A stretch of DNA of 64,000 nt from Geodermatophilus amargosae (GTDB lineage Bacteria > Actinomycetota > Actinomycetes > Mycobacteriales > Geodermatophilaceae). Positions 52,596 through 60,853 of this stretch are shown one piece after another (positions within the stretch are counted from its first letter, which is position 1; the number at the start of each line of letters is the position of its first letter). The stretch is taken from positions 1-64,000 of the forward strand of contig NZ_FPBA01000011.1 in NCBI RefSeq assembly GCF_900116515.1. The letters are read 5' to 3'. Below the pieces are notes generated by a model that was given only the letters and a program-made list of their open reading frames with translations, was not told the DNA's origin and searched no databases. The translations under genes and the position numbers were made by a program.

Positions 52596-54271
52596 CGGGC
52601 CGCCTCCCGCGGCGGTCCCGGAACGCGGGGGTGCAGCTGCGGGGCGTCGACGCCGCAGTGCAGGCACTCCTCCACGGCCATCCGGCCCTCGTCCGGTGCG
52701 GTCCCGCGACGGGTGGCGGCCAGCGGGCGCCGGACGGCGACGGCGGCCACCAGGGCACCGAGGAGCAGCAGCCCGGCGCAGATGAGCACGGCCGTCCGGA
52801 ACCCGGACCCGAAGGCGGCCGGGTCGGTGTAGTCGTCGCCGCCGATGCCGGCCACGACGGGGACCACGGCAACCGCGAGCAGGCCGGCCGCGCGCGCCAC
52901 CGCGTTGTTGACCCCGGAGGCGACGCCGGCGAACCGGTCCTCGGCGGAGTCGAGCACGGTCGCGGTGAGCGGTGCGACCAGCAGCGTGAGCCCCGCACCG
53001 AACACCACGGCGGCGGGCAGGACGTCGAGGACGTAGGACGCGTCCTCGCCGATCCGGAGCATGAGCAGCACGCCGGCGGCGGACAGCAGGGGTCCGGCCG
53101 TCATGGGCAGCCGCGGCCCGATGCGCTGGGCGAGGGCGCCGGCCCGGGCGGAGAACAGCAGCATGAGCACCGTCACCGGGAGCAGCGAGGTCCCGGCCAG
53201 CAGCGGGCTGAACCCCGACACGACCTGCAGCTGCAGGACCAGCAGCACGAACACCACCCCGAGCGGGGCGTAGACCAGCAGCGTCACCCCGTTCGCCGCG
53301 GTGAACTGCCGGTCGCCGAACAGGACCGGCGGCACCAGCGGGTGCCGCGACCGGCGCTGGACGACGACGAAGGCCACCAGCGCCGCTGCCCCGGCGACCC
53401 CCCAGGCCAGGACACCCGACCCGGCACCGGTCCCGCCGGCGGCGGTCAGCGCGTAGGTCAGGCCGCCGAGGCCGGTGACCACCAGGGCGGTCCCGGTCCA
53501 GTCCAGCGACGGCGCGGCGGCGGGGTCGCGCGTCTCGGGGACGTGCTTGGCCGCGACGGCCACGATGAGGACGGCCACCGGGAGGTTGACGAGGAAGACC
53601 GCGCGCCAGCTCCACTCGACCAGCCAGCCGCCGAGGAACGGCCCGACGGCGCCGGCGACCCCGCCGAGCCCCGACCACGCGCCGACCGCCGCGGCACGGT
53701 CCTCCGCGGCGAAGGACGCCGAGATGATCGCCAGGCTCCCCGGTGTCAGCAACGCTCCGCCGACGCCCTGCAGCGCACGGGCCAGGACGAGGGTCGTCAC
53801 GTCCGGCGCGAGGCCGCACAGCAGCGAGGCGGCGGCGAACCAGACGACCCCGACGACGAAGACCCGGCGCCGGCCGAACCGGTCGCTGAGCGAGCCGCCG
53901 AGCAGGATCAGCGACGCGAGCGTGAGCGTGTAGGCGTTCACGGTCCACTGCAGGCCCGTGAAGCCGGCGTCCAGGTCGCCCCCGATGCGCTCCAGGGCCA
54001 CGTTGACCACCGTGCCGTCGAGCATCGCCAGGCTCGACCCCAGCACCGTGGTCAGCAGCACCCACCGCCCCTGGGGGGTGCCCATCCGCAGCCCACCCGC
54101 CGGGGCCGGTTGCACGCGCGAGGTCACCGGCGAGCCGCCGTCGGTGCCCAGAGCGCCACCCCGACCTCCCACCGGTGCCCGGGCAGCGGCCGATCCGCTG
54201 CCGGGAGGCACGTCGACGCTGGCGGATCCCCCTGTGGCGCGAGCCTCGCCCTCCGGGTCGGCCGCTGTCAA
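52592..54271 (-). CDS. DHA2-family MFS drug exporter (EmrB/QacA-like)
   Basis: The hydrophobic part has about 14 helices. Motifs include [40 protein letters not shown] and [20 protein letters not shown] of 14-helix DHA2 exporters. The longest start is TTG 54271 with gggagg before it, which gives a 60-residue disordered N-terminus; ATG 54087 or GTG 54127 would give the more usual short one. The C-terminal tail has ECLHCGVD, a CxxC pair that may be redox-active or bind metal. It is the first gene of the four-gene coupled operon and its TGA overlaps the next start. Confidence 0.9.
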   Translation of the reverse strand: MTAADPEGEARATGGSASVDVPPGSGSAAARAPVGGRGGALGTDGGSPVTSRVQPAPAGGLRMGTPQGRWVLLTTVLGSSLAMLDGTVVNVALERIGGDLDAGFTGLQWTVNAYTLTLASLILLGGSLSDRFGRRRVFVVGVVWFAAASLLCGLAPDVTTLVLARALQGVGGALLTPGSLAIISASFAAEDRAAAVGAWSGLGGVAGAVGPFLGGWLVEWSWRAVFLVNLPVAVLIVAVAAKHVPETRDPAAAPSLDWTGTALVVTGLGGLTYALTAAGGTGAGSGVLAWGVAGAAALVAFVVVQRRSRHPLVPPVLFGDRQFTAANGVTLLVYAPLGVVFVLLVLQLQVVSGFSPLLAGTSLLPVTVLMLLFSARAGALAQRIGPRLPMTAGPLLSAAGVLLMLRIGEDASYVLDVLPAAVVFGAGLTLLVAPLTATVLDSAEDRFAGVASGVNNAVARAAGLLAVAVVPVVAGIGGDDYTDPAAFGSGFRTAVLICAGLLLLGALVAAVAVRRPLAATRRGTAPDEGRMAVEECLHCGVDAPQLHPRVPGPPREAAR

Positions 54272-54299
54272 TCGCCTCCCGCCACGCGGCGGGCGCCCG

Positions 54300-54701
54300 T
54301 CACGAGGCCCGCGTGAGGACCTCGTCGGCGTCGGTCAGGCCGGTGGCGGCGAGGGCGGCGGGCAGGCCGTCGTCGTGCCGCTGGTAGCGGGTGATCGCGC
54401 CGCCGGCGACCCGGAAGGACGACGCGACGACGGCACGGCCGCGCCCGGCGCCCGTCCCCGGGTCGGTCCAGGTGGCGTCCTGCTCGACCACGACCGCGTC
54501 GCCGGCGCCGCAGAACCGGCGCAGCGGCCGGGAGGTGAAGCCGGCGCGCGCCGGCCACGGCCCGATCACCTCGCGCCCGCGCACGCTGCCGCACGGACCG
54601 ACGACCTCGACGTCCGGTGCGCACAGGGCCGTCGCGGCGCCGGCGTCGGCCCGGTCCACCGCGACCAGCCACGCCTCCACGACCGCCAGCCGTCCCGTCA
54701 T
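54300..54701 (-). CDS. SnoaL/NTF2-like protein
   Basis: ATG 54701 opens 133 residues with the SnoaL-like cone fold pattern: VVEAWLVAVDRADAGAATAL, CAPDVEVVGPCGSVRGREVI, VVEQDATWTDPGTGAG, VASSFRVAGGAITRYQRHDD. Members are polyketide-cyclase-like enzymes or ligand-binding proteins. It lies on the same strand, 28 bp upstream of the MFS gene start, and could belong to the same transcript. No function is evident. Confidence 0.82.
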   Translation of the reverse strand: MTGRLAVVEAWLVAVDRADAGAATALCAPDVEVVGPCGSVRGREVIGPWPARAGFTSRPLRRFCGAGDAVVVEQDATWTDPGTGAGRGRAVVASSFRVAGGAITRYQRHDDGLPAALAATGLTDADEVLTRAS

Positions 54702-54786
54702 GCCGGCGACCGTATCGGCTCCGGGCATGGGCGCCGGCCCGCGTGGGCACCTCATCACCGCACCGTCCGCGACCCAGGGAGCCGCC

Positions 54787-54981
54787 ATGTCCACCGCCAC
54801 GACCCCCCGCCGCCGCTGGCGCCTGGCCGCCGTCGGCCTCGCCCTCGCCGCCGCGCCGTTCACCGCCGCCTGCGGCTCCGACGTCGTCGACGACGACGTG
54901 CAGCAGAACGTCGAGGAGGGCGTGGAGGACGCCGAGGAGGAGGTCGAGGACGCGACAGACGGCGAGGACTCCGACGGCTGA
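54787..54981 (+). CDS. small acidic lipoprotein
   Basis: This 64-residue protein begins MSTATTPRRRWRLAAVGLAL and reaches a lipobox-like FTAAC, with Cys about residue 29. The mature part is a highly acidic, probably helical, chain (DVVDDDVQQNVEEGVEDAEE). It would be anchored on the outer face of the membrane. No family is known. The start has the usual Arg-rich n-region, and a gggagccgcc sequence upstream is a weak ribosome site. Confidence 0.75.
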   Translation: MSTATTPRRRWRLAAVGLALAAAPFTAACGSDVVDDDVQQNVEEGVEDAEEEVEDATDGEDSDG

Positions 54982-54993
54982 CCCCGTCCCAAC

Positions 54994-55031
54994 GGGTGCA
55001 GAGAGCTCTTTGCAGAGGGTCCTCTGCACCC
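54994..55031. promoter_or_regulatory. inverted repeat upstream of the ArsR gene
   Basis: Arms gggtgcagag (54,994) and ctctgcaccc (55,022) form a perfect 10-bp inverted repeat with an 18-bp spacer that holds another tgcagag (55,011). It ends 13 bp before the ATG of the ArsR-like gene and probably is its autoregulatory operator. Confidence 0.65.
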
Positions 55032-55044
55032 ATAGCCTCGGGTC

Positions 55045-55626
55045 ATGGCCGAGCTGCCTCCCGGGGAGACCGTCGACGTCACCGACCCGCGCACCCTGCG
55101 GGCGCTCGCGCACCCTCTGCGCACCGGCCTGCTGGCCCTGCTCCGGTCCGAGGGGGCCTCGACGGCGTCGCGGCTGGGCCAGCGCCTGGGCGAGAGCAGC
55201 GGGACGACGAGCTACCACCTGCGCCAGCTGGCCGACCTCGGCTTCGTCGAGGAGGTCGCCGGCCAGGGCACCGCGCGCGAGCGCTGGTGGCGCGCCCGGC
55301 ACCGCAGCACCCGCTGGCGCACCGAGGACCTCGTCGCCCAGCCCGGCGGCCGGGAGGTCGTCGAGGAGCTGACCCACCAGTCGCTGGGCCGCCAGCGCCG
55401 GATGCTGGCCGCCCACGCCGAGCAGCGGGAGGACCTGGAGCCGGCCTGGCGCGACGCCGTCTCGCTCAACGACTGGGCGCTGCACCTCTCGCCGGAGGGC
55501 GCCGCGGCGCTGGCCGAGGAGCTCAACGGCGTGCTCGCCCGCTGGCGCGCCGAGCACGAGGAGCCGGGCCACCCCCTGGTGCACGTGCTGCTCGACCTGT
55601 TCCCCCTGACCGAGGACCCGGCGTGA
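55045..55626 (+). CDS. ArsR-family winged-helix regulator
   Basis: The 193-residue protein has an ArsR-type HTH (RTLRALAHPLRTGLLALLRS, ASRLGQRLGESSGTTSYHLR, LADLGFVEE). A C-terminal helical domain follows, as found in the long ArsR/YkrW-type group that regulates transporters. No metal-binding Cys cluster is seen. Its stop overlaps GTG 55623 of an MFS gene in a GTGA, so it almost certainly controls that transporter. The operator-like repeat lies just upstream. Confidence 0.9.
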   Translation: MAELPPGETVDVTDPRTLRALAHPLRTGLLALLRSEGASTASRLGQRLGESSGTTSYHLRQLADLGFVEEVAGQGTARERWWRARHRSTRWRTEDLVAQPGGREVVEELTHQSLGRQRRMLAAHAEQREDLEPAWRDAVSLNDWALHLSPEGAAALAEELNGVLARWRAEHEEPGHPLVHVLLDLFPLTEDPA

Positions 55627-56885
55627 GGGCGCCGCTGACGGTCGCGGCCGCCGGACGCCGCTTCGTCGGCCTGACCGCGCTGCGCTGGCTGCCCGTGGGC
55701 CTGAGCGCCCCCGTGTCGGTGCTGCTCGCCGCCTCCCGCGGCCTCTCCCCCGCCGACATCGGGGTCGTCGTCGCCGTGTACTCGCTGGTCACGCTGCTGC
55801 TCGAGCTGCCCACCGGCGGGCTGGCGGACGCGATCGGTACCCGGCAGGTGCTCGTCCTCGCCGGCCTGGCCACCACCGCGGGGCTGCTGACCTCCGCCGT
55901 CGCCCAGAGCACCGCGGTGTTCGCGGTGGCCTGGGCGCTCAAGGGCGTCGGGCGGGCGCTGGACTCCGGCCCGCTGGAGGCCTGGTACGTGGACGCCGTC
56001 CGCACCGCCGACCCCGGCGCCGACGTGACGCCGGGGCTGTCCCGCGCGGGCGCGGCCGACGGCGCGGGCCTGTGCCTGGGCGCCGTGCTCGGCGGGGTGC
56101 TGCCGCTGCTCGCCGGCGGCGCGGACGACGGCGTCCTCGTCCTGCCCGTGCTGGTGGCCGCAGCGCTGGCGGCGGTGTCGGTGGCCGCGGTGGCGCTGCT
56201 CGTCGTCCCGCTGGGTCCGGCCGGCGGCTCCGGGGCGGCCGCGCTGCGGGCCGGCGTCGCCCGGGTCCCCGCCGTCGTCCGGGACACCGCCCGGCTGGTC
56301 ACCCGCGACGGCCAGCTGCGGCGGGTGCTCACCGTCTCGCTGCTGGTCGGCTGCACGCTGAGCACGCTGGAGCTGGTGGGGCCGCTGCACGTCGCGGCGC
56401 TCACCGGCAGCGGGACCGAAGGCGCGGCGGTCTTCGGCGTCGTCATGGCGGTGTCGTACGGGGCGGCCGGCGTCGGCGCACTGCTGGCCCCTGCCGCCCG
56501 GCGGGCAGCCCGGGGGTCGGCGGGCCGGGCGACGGCGGGGCTGGTGGTCCTCGGCGCGGTCGCCGTGGCACTCGTGCCGCTCGGCGGCGCCCTGGCCCTC
56601 GGGTGCCTGTTCGCCGCCTTCTACGTGACGAACGCCGCCGCCTGGCCGCTGTGGAAGGACGTCCTGCACGCGCGGGTGGCCGCGGGGCAGCGGGCGACTG
56701 CGCTCTCGGCGTCCTCGCTCGCCCTGCAGGTCGGCGGGCTCACCGCGAGCCTGCTGGTGCTCCGGCTCGCCGACGCCGTCGGCACCTCGAGCGGGTTCTG
56801 GGTCGCGGCGGGCGTCCTGCTGGTCGTCGTGCTGGTGTCCCTCGGTCTGCGCTCGCGTGAGGCGGACCCGGCGCCGGTGGCGTGA
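55623..56885 (+). CDS. MFS transporter coupled to ArsR regulator
   Basis: GTG 55623 gives 420 residues with about 12 hydrophobic helices. The motif LELPTGGLADAIGTRQVLVL between helices 2 and 3 is a major-facilitator signature, and GRALDSGPLEAWYVDAVR marks the drug-efflux-like group. Translational coupling to the ArsR-type regulator suggests substrate-inducible efflux. The substrate is unknown. Confidence 0.9.
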   Translation: MRAPLTVAAAGRRFVGLTALRWLPVGLSAPVSVLLAASRGLSPADIGVVVAVYSLVTLLLELPTGGLADAIGTRQVLVLAGLATTAGLLTSAVAQSTAVFAVAWALKGVGRALDSGPLEAWYVDAVRTADPGADVTPGLSRAGAADGAGLCLGAVLGGVLPLLAGGADDGVLVLPVLVAAALAAVSVAAVALLVVPLGPAGGSGAAALRAGVARVPAVVRDTARLVTRDGQLRRVLTVSLLVGCTLSTLELVGPLHVAALTGSGTEGAAVFGVVMAVSYGAAGVGALLAPAARRAARGSAGRATAGLVVLGAVAVALVPLGGALALGCLFAAFYVTNAAAWPLWKDVLHARVAAGQRATALSASSLALQVGGLTASLLVLRLADAVGTSSGFWVAAGVLLVVVLVSLGLRSREADPAPVA

Positions 56886-56930
56886 CCGGGCTCCCCGGTT
56901 GCCGTCCGGTGGTGCGGGTAGCGCCTGGAC

Positions 56931-58043
56931 ATGGCTGATCTCCCCAGTGCCCACCTCAACGGCCTGAAGGTCGCCGTCACCGGCGCGAGCGGCAACCTCG
57001 GCACGGCGCTGCTGCGGCGGCTGACCGCCCCGGGCAGCGGCGTGGCCGAGGTCCGCGGACTGGCCCGCCGGCAGCCGCCGGACGTCGAGCCGTACTCCTC
57101 GGTCACCTGGTACACCGCCGACCTCGGCGAGACGTCCAGCGAGCAGGCGCTGACCAACCTGCTCGAGGGCGTCGACGCGGTCGTCCACCTGGCCTGGATG
57201 CTGCAGCCGGGCCGGAGGTCCGATCAGCTGCACAAGGCGAACGTCGACGGCACCCGCCGCGTGATGCGCGCCGCGGTGGCCGCCGGGGTGGAGCACGTGG
57301 TGCACACGTCCTCCCTCGCCGCGTACGCCGCCGGCGGCGGGGACCGGCCGGTGACCGAGGACTGGCCGGTGACCGGCATCCCGAGCTCGCAGTACAGCCG
57401 CCAGAAGTCCGAGGCCGAGCGGGTCGTGCGGGACGTCGTCGGCCGCCGGCAGGACGTCACGCTGACCGTGGTCCGGCCCACGCTGGTGCTGCAGCCGGAG
57501 GCGGCGAGCGAGATCGGCCGCTACTTCCTCGGGCCGCTGCTGTTCGGCGCCGCCCGGCTGGTGCCCGGCCAGGTCGCCTCGCTGCTGCCGCTGCCCCTGC
57601 CGTCGCTGCGGGCCGGCTTCGTGCACGCCGACGACGTCGCCGACGCGATGACCCGCATGCTCGACCGGCGCGTGCCGGGCCCGTTCAACCTCTCCGCCGA
57701 CCCGGCGCTCGACGCCAACGGGATCGCGCGGGCGCTGGGGACCACCCGGGTGCCGGTGCCGGCGGCGGTGCTGCGTGCCGGGCTGAGCGCGGCGTTCCAC
57801 GCGCACCTGACCCCGACCGAGCCGGGCTGGCTGGACCTCGGCCTGCAGTCGCCGGTGCTGGAGACGGCCCGGGCGCGGACGCAGCTGGGCTGGCAGCCGG
57901 CCCACCGCGGCGACGACGTCCTGCGCCAGTTCGTGGCCGCCCTCGGCCGCGGGGACGGCGGCCCGGGCCCGCTGCTGGCCACGGCCGGCGGCCGCGAGCA
58001 CGACCCCGCCGGCGACCCGCGGAACGTCCCGAACCCGCGCTGA
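56931..58043 (+). CDS. NAD-dependent epimerase/dehydratase (extended SDR)
   Basis: The 370-residue protein has the extended SDR motif VAVTGASGNLGTALLRRLTA. VDAVVHLAWMLQPG, HVVHTSSLAAYAAGG and YSRQKSEAERVV (catalytic Tyr and Lys) follow, then GFVHADDVADAMTRML. It probably acts on a sugar nucleotide, flavonoid-like or other hydroxyl substrate with NAD(P); the specific substrate cannot be read. A stem-loop 35 bp past its stop ends the transcript. Confidence 0.88.
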   Translation: MADLPSAHLNGLKVAVTGASGNLGTALLRRLTAPGSGVAEVRGLARRQPPDVEPYSSVTWYTADLGETSSEQALTNLLEGVDAVVHLAWMLQPGRRSDQLHKANVDGTRRVMRAAVAAGVEHVVHTSSLAAYAAGGGDRPVTEDWPVTGIPSSQYSRQKSEAERVVRDVVGRRQDVTLTVVRPTLVLQPEAASEIGRYFLGPLLFGAARLVPGQVASLLPLPLPSLRAGFVHADDVADAMTRMLDRRVPGPFNLSADPALDANGIARALGTTRVPVPAAVLRAGLSAAFHAHLTPTEPGWLDLGLQSPVLETARARTQLGWQPAHRGDDVLRQFVAALGRGDGGPGPLLATAGGREHDPAGDPRNVPNPR

Positions 58044-58077
58044 GGACAGCCGCGTCACCCCTGCCGTCGACCTGAGC

Positions 58078-58107
58078 CGCGGCCCGGCCCCACGGGGCCG
58101 GGCCGCG
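58078..58107 (+). terminator. 14-bp GC stem-loop after the epimerase gene
   Basis: Arms cgcggcccggcccc and ggggccgggccgcg pair with a two-base ac loop, 35 bp after the stop codon at 58,043. No T-run follows. Confidence 0.75.
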
Positions 58108-58182
58108 ACGCTGTCTCTGGAGACTGTCGCACGCCTCTGAGCAGCAGGTTCTCCGTCCACAGGTCTGCCGCCGACTTCCGTT

Positions 58183-58196
58183 CGAACGTATGATCG
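58183..58196. promoter_or_regulatory. LexA (SOS) box-like sequence at the HNH gene start
   Basis: The sequence cgaacgtatgatcg matches the actinobacterial LexA box (cgaac-n4-gttcg form) except in the last half-site (gatcg). It overlaps the ATG at 58,190 and is preceded by tt, giving ttcgaac. The match is imperfect, so LexA control is a hypothesis. Confidence 0.4.
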
Positions 58197-60154
58197 ATCA
58201 CGTGACGGGAACCTCGACCGCGGTGCTCGACGCACCGGCCACGACGCCTCCAGGTGTCGGCTGGGCGTCGGGTCCACTCGGCGAGGTGCAGGCCGCCGAC
58301 CGCGAGATCGCCCGGCAGACCGCGCGGCGGTACCGGGCGATCGCCGCCTTCGCCGCGACCCGGCCGGCGTCGGCGGATCGGGCGCAGGGTGAGCGCGGGG
58401 CGATGGCGGCCGAGCGGTGGGCCGCCCGCCCGGAGGTGCTGCGTCCGGTGAGTGAGTGGGCCGCCCAGGAGCTGTCGATCGCGCTGAACGTGTCTGCTCA
58501 GCGCGCGCAGGACGAGCTCGAGCGCTCGCTCACGCTGACCCGGCGGCTGCCGCTGGTGCTCGACGCGCTGGAGACCGGGGTGATCCACCCCGGGCACCTG
58601 TGGTGCCTGCTCGAGCACGTCGCCCCCATCGCCGACGACGCCGTGCGCACCCGCGTGCAGCGCGAACTGCTCGACTGGCTGGCCGTCCGGCACCGGGTGA
58701 CCACCCCGGCGCAGCTGGGCGACCGGGTGCGGCGGGTGGTCGTCCGGCACGACGCCCGCGACGCCGCCCGCGACCTTGCCTCCGCGATCCGCCGGCGAGG
58801 TGTGACCGCCCGGCCCGACCGGTGCGACGGCACGAGTGTGGTGTCGGCGCTGCTGACCACTCCGGAGGCGGCTGCGCTCGTTGCGGCGCTGGGCGCTTAC
58901 GCCGACGCGCTGTCGCACGATCCGGCCGATGGGCGTACCCGCGGGCAGAAGATGGCCGACTGCCTGCTCGACCTCGTCCTGCGCCCCGGGGAGACCGACC
59001 TGCCGCCGGTGCAGGTGGTGCTGTCGGTGGTCGCGCCGATCGGCGCGCTGCTCGGCGGAGACCAACCGTGCGAGATCGACGGGCAGATCGTCCCGGCCGA
59101 ACTCGTCCGTGTCCTGCTCGCCGCGCTGACCGGGCACGGGCTGGTCACCCCGATCACCGACAGCCCGACCACCGACACCGACACCGACACCGGGGCAACC
59201 GACAGCGTGGTCACCCGCGACGGCGATGGCGACGGCCATCGGGGCCTCACCGTCGACGAGTCCCCGCGCAGCGACCAGGTGCTGCTCGGTGTCACCGCCG
59301 CCGAGGCGGTGCGTTACGAGGCCGAAGCAGGCGAGCTGGCGGCGTGGTGGGCCGAGGTGGAACGTCGGGTGCTGGCCGGGGAGTTCGACGCCGAGCCGCC
59401 ACCGCACTTCGTCGACGAGGACGGACCACCCGACCTCGCGCCATCGACCGACTCCGCGCCACAGACCGGCAGCGACGTCGCAGACGGCTGGTGGGCCCGC
59501 GCCGACCGCGCCGTCTGTGCCGCCGGAACCGCGCTCCTCACCGCGCAGCAGGCCCTCGGCCGCGCCTGCCGGCTGGTGACCACCGCCGAACGCGCCGACA
59601 CCGCCGACGAGACCGCCTGGCGCGGCAGCGACGCCGGGCGGGTCACCGCCGCCCCGGACGCACTCGCCGCGCTGGCCGCTGCCACCGACCAGGCGCGGGA
59701 GTCCCTGGCTGACCTGCTCGGGCGCACCGCCGGCGGCGGGCTGGCCGACCGCCCATGGATCGTGTTGACCGACGCCGTCACCGGCGCACTGCTGGCTCTC
59801 ACCGACCCACCCCGCCTCCGCCGTGCTGCCCGCCATGGCACAGGACTCGGCGCCCCGGGCCCGACCGACGGCTACCGGCCCGGCGCCACCCTCGACCGGC
59901 ACGTCCGCGCCCGCGACCGCCGCTGCCGCTTCCCCGGCTGCCGCCGCCGCGTCCCCCGCGGCGGCGAACTCGACCACGCCGTCCCCTGGCCCGCCGGGCC
60001 CACCGCCGCGGCCGACCTCACCGGCTACTGCGCGAGCCACCACCGCGGCAAGCACCACGCCCCCGGCTGGCTCCACCGCCTCACCCTGGACGGAACGCTC
60101 ACGGTCACCACGCCCAGTGGCATGACCGCGGTCACCGAGCCACCGCCCTACTGA
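58190..60154 (+). CDS. DUF222 protein with C-terminal HNH endonuclease domain (13E12-type)
   Basis: The 654-residue protein begins with a long helical DUF222 region (QAADREIARQTARRYRAIAA, ALNVSAQRAQDELERSLTLT, LLEHVAPIADDAVRTRVQREL). A variable acidic middle follows, with a short TDTDTDTG repeat. The C-terminal HNH nuclease is RDRRCRFPGCRRRVPRGGEL, then DHAVPWPAGPT and LTGYCASHHRGKHH. The family is the abundant actinobacterial 13E12-repeat group, often present in many copies and thought to be mobile or defence related. Nuclease residues and zinc-type Cys pairs are present. ATG 58190 or GTG 58202 may be the start. Confidence 0.93.
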   Translation: MIDHVTGTSTAVLDAPATTPPGVGWASGPLGEVQAADREIARQTARRYRAIAAFAATRPASADRAQGERGAMAAERWAARPEVLRPVSEWAAQELSIALNVSAQRAQDELERSLTLTRRLPLVLDALETGVIHPGHLWCLLEHVAPIADDAVRTRVQRELLDWLAVRHRVTTPAQLGDRVRRVVVRHDARDAARDLASAIRRRGVTARPDRCDGTSVVSALLTTPEAAALVAALGAYADALSHDPADGRTRGQKMADCLLDLVLRPGETDLPPVQVVLSVVAPIGALLGGDQPCEIDGQIVPAELVRVLLAALTGHGLVTPITDSPTTDTDTDTGATDSVVTRDGDGDGHRGLTVDESPRSDQVLLGVTAAEAVRYEAEAGELAAWWAEVERRVLAGEFDAEPPPHFVDEDGPPDLAPSTDSAPQTGSDVADGWWARADRAVCAAGTALLTAQQALGRACRLVTTAERADTADETAWRGSDAGRVTAAPDALAALAAATDQARESLADLLGRTAGGGLADRPWIVLTDAVTGALLALTDPPRLRRAARHGTGLGAPGPTDGYRPGATLDRHVRARDRRCRFPGCRRRVPRGGELDHAVPWPAGPTAAADLTGYCASHHRGKHHAPGWLHRLTLDGTLTVTTPSGMTAVTEPPPY

Positions 60155-60172
60155 GGTCCCGGGGCCGTCAGC

Positions 60173-60853
60173 TCAGGAGCGGGTGGTCCAGGCGCCGACG
60201 TCGCGGCCGGTGGCGGAGAAGACGTCGGCCGCCTGCTCGGCGCGCAGGGCAACGAACAGGCCCTCGGCCTCGGCGAGCACCACCTCGGGGGTGTCCTCGG
60301 CGACCAGCCGGGCGTGCGCGGTGGTCCGCCGGCCGACGGTCTCGCCCATCTCGGCGGTGAGCAGCAGCGGGACGCCGAGGTGCACGGGACGCCGGTAGGT
60401 CACCGTGAGGGAGGCGGTCAGCCCGCCGCGGCCGGCGGCTCGCAGGGAGCGGGCGAGCACGTGGTCGAGCAGCGTGGCCACCACGCCGCCGTGCACGAGC
60501 CCAGGCGGTCCCTCGTGCGGCTTGCCCACCGTGACCCGCCCGGTCGCCGTCCCGTCGGGGGTGTCCGAGGCGACCAGCGGCGGCGCCACCGGGCTGCCGG
60601 GACCGTAGACCGGGCTGTACCAGCGCTCGCCGGTCTCGGGGTCGTCGACGCGGGCGATCTCGTGCAGCCCCCGGCTCCGCGTCCGCAGCCGGGCGGCCAG
60701 TTCCCGCGCGGCGACGGCGGCAGCCGCCAGCTCGGCGTCGTCGACCTCGGTGCGGACGGCGGCGTCGACCAGCTCGCGCAGCGCGTCGCCCAGTTCGCCG
60801 ACGGCGACCCGGCGGGTGGCCCGCTCCCCGGGTGTCAGCGGCGCGTCAGCCAC
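60173..60853 (-). CDS. hotdog-fold thioesterase (PaaI-like)
   Basis: GTG 60853 gives 226 residues: an N-terminal helical part, then a hotdog domain with PHEGPPGLVHGGVVATLLDH (the HGG catalytic loop) and LTASLTVTYRRPVHLGVPLL. It probably hydrolyses acyl-CoA thioesters. It overlaps the 3' end of the acyl-CoA dehydrogenase gene by 8 bp, so the two enzymes are co-expressed and likely act on related acyl-CoAs. Confidence 0.88.
   Translation of the reverse strand: MADAPLTPGERATRRVAVGELGDALRELVDAAVRTEVDDAELAAAAVAARELAARLRTRSRGLHEIARVDDPETGERWYSPVYGPGSPVAPPLVASDTPDGTATGRVTVGKPHEGPPGLVHGGVVATLLDHVLARSLRAAGRGGLTASLTVTYRRPVHLGVPLLLTAEMGETVGRRTTAHARLVAEDTPEVVLAEAEGLFVALRAEQAADVFSATGRDVGAWTTRS

Noticed and set aside
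52596-54065. Upstream extension of the NhaA fusion frame
   Set aside because: Out-of-frame shadow of the MFS exporter gene; the true start is GTG 52595.
55212-58277. 1021-codon minus-strand frame
   Set aside because: Shadow opposite the ArsR, MFS and epimerase genes; no recognisable protein.
59166-59194. accgac microsatellite in the DUF222 gene
   Set aside because: Short in-frame Thr-Asp repeat in the variable linker; no sign of phase variation beyond the codon repeat.
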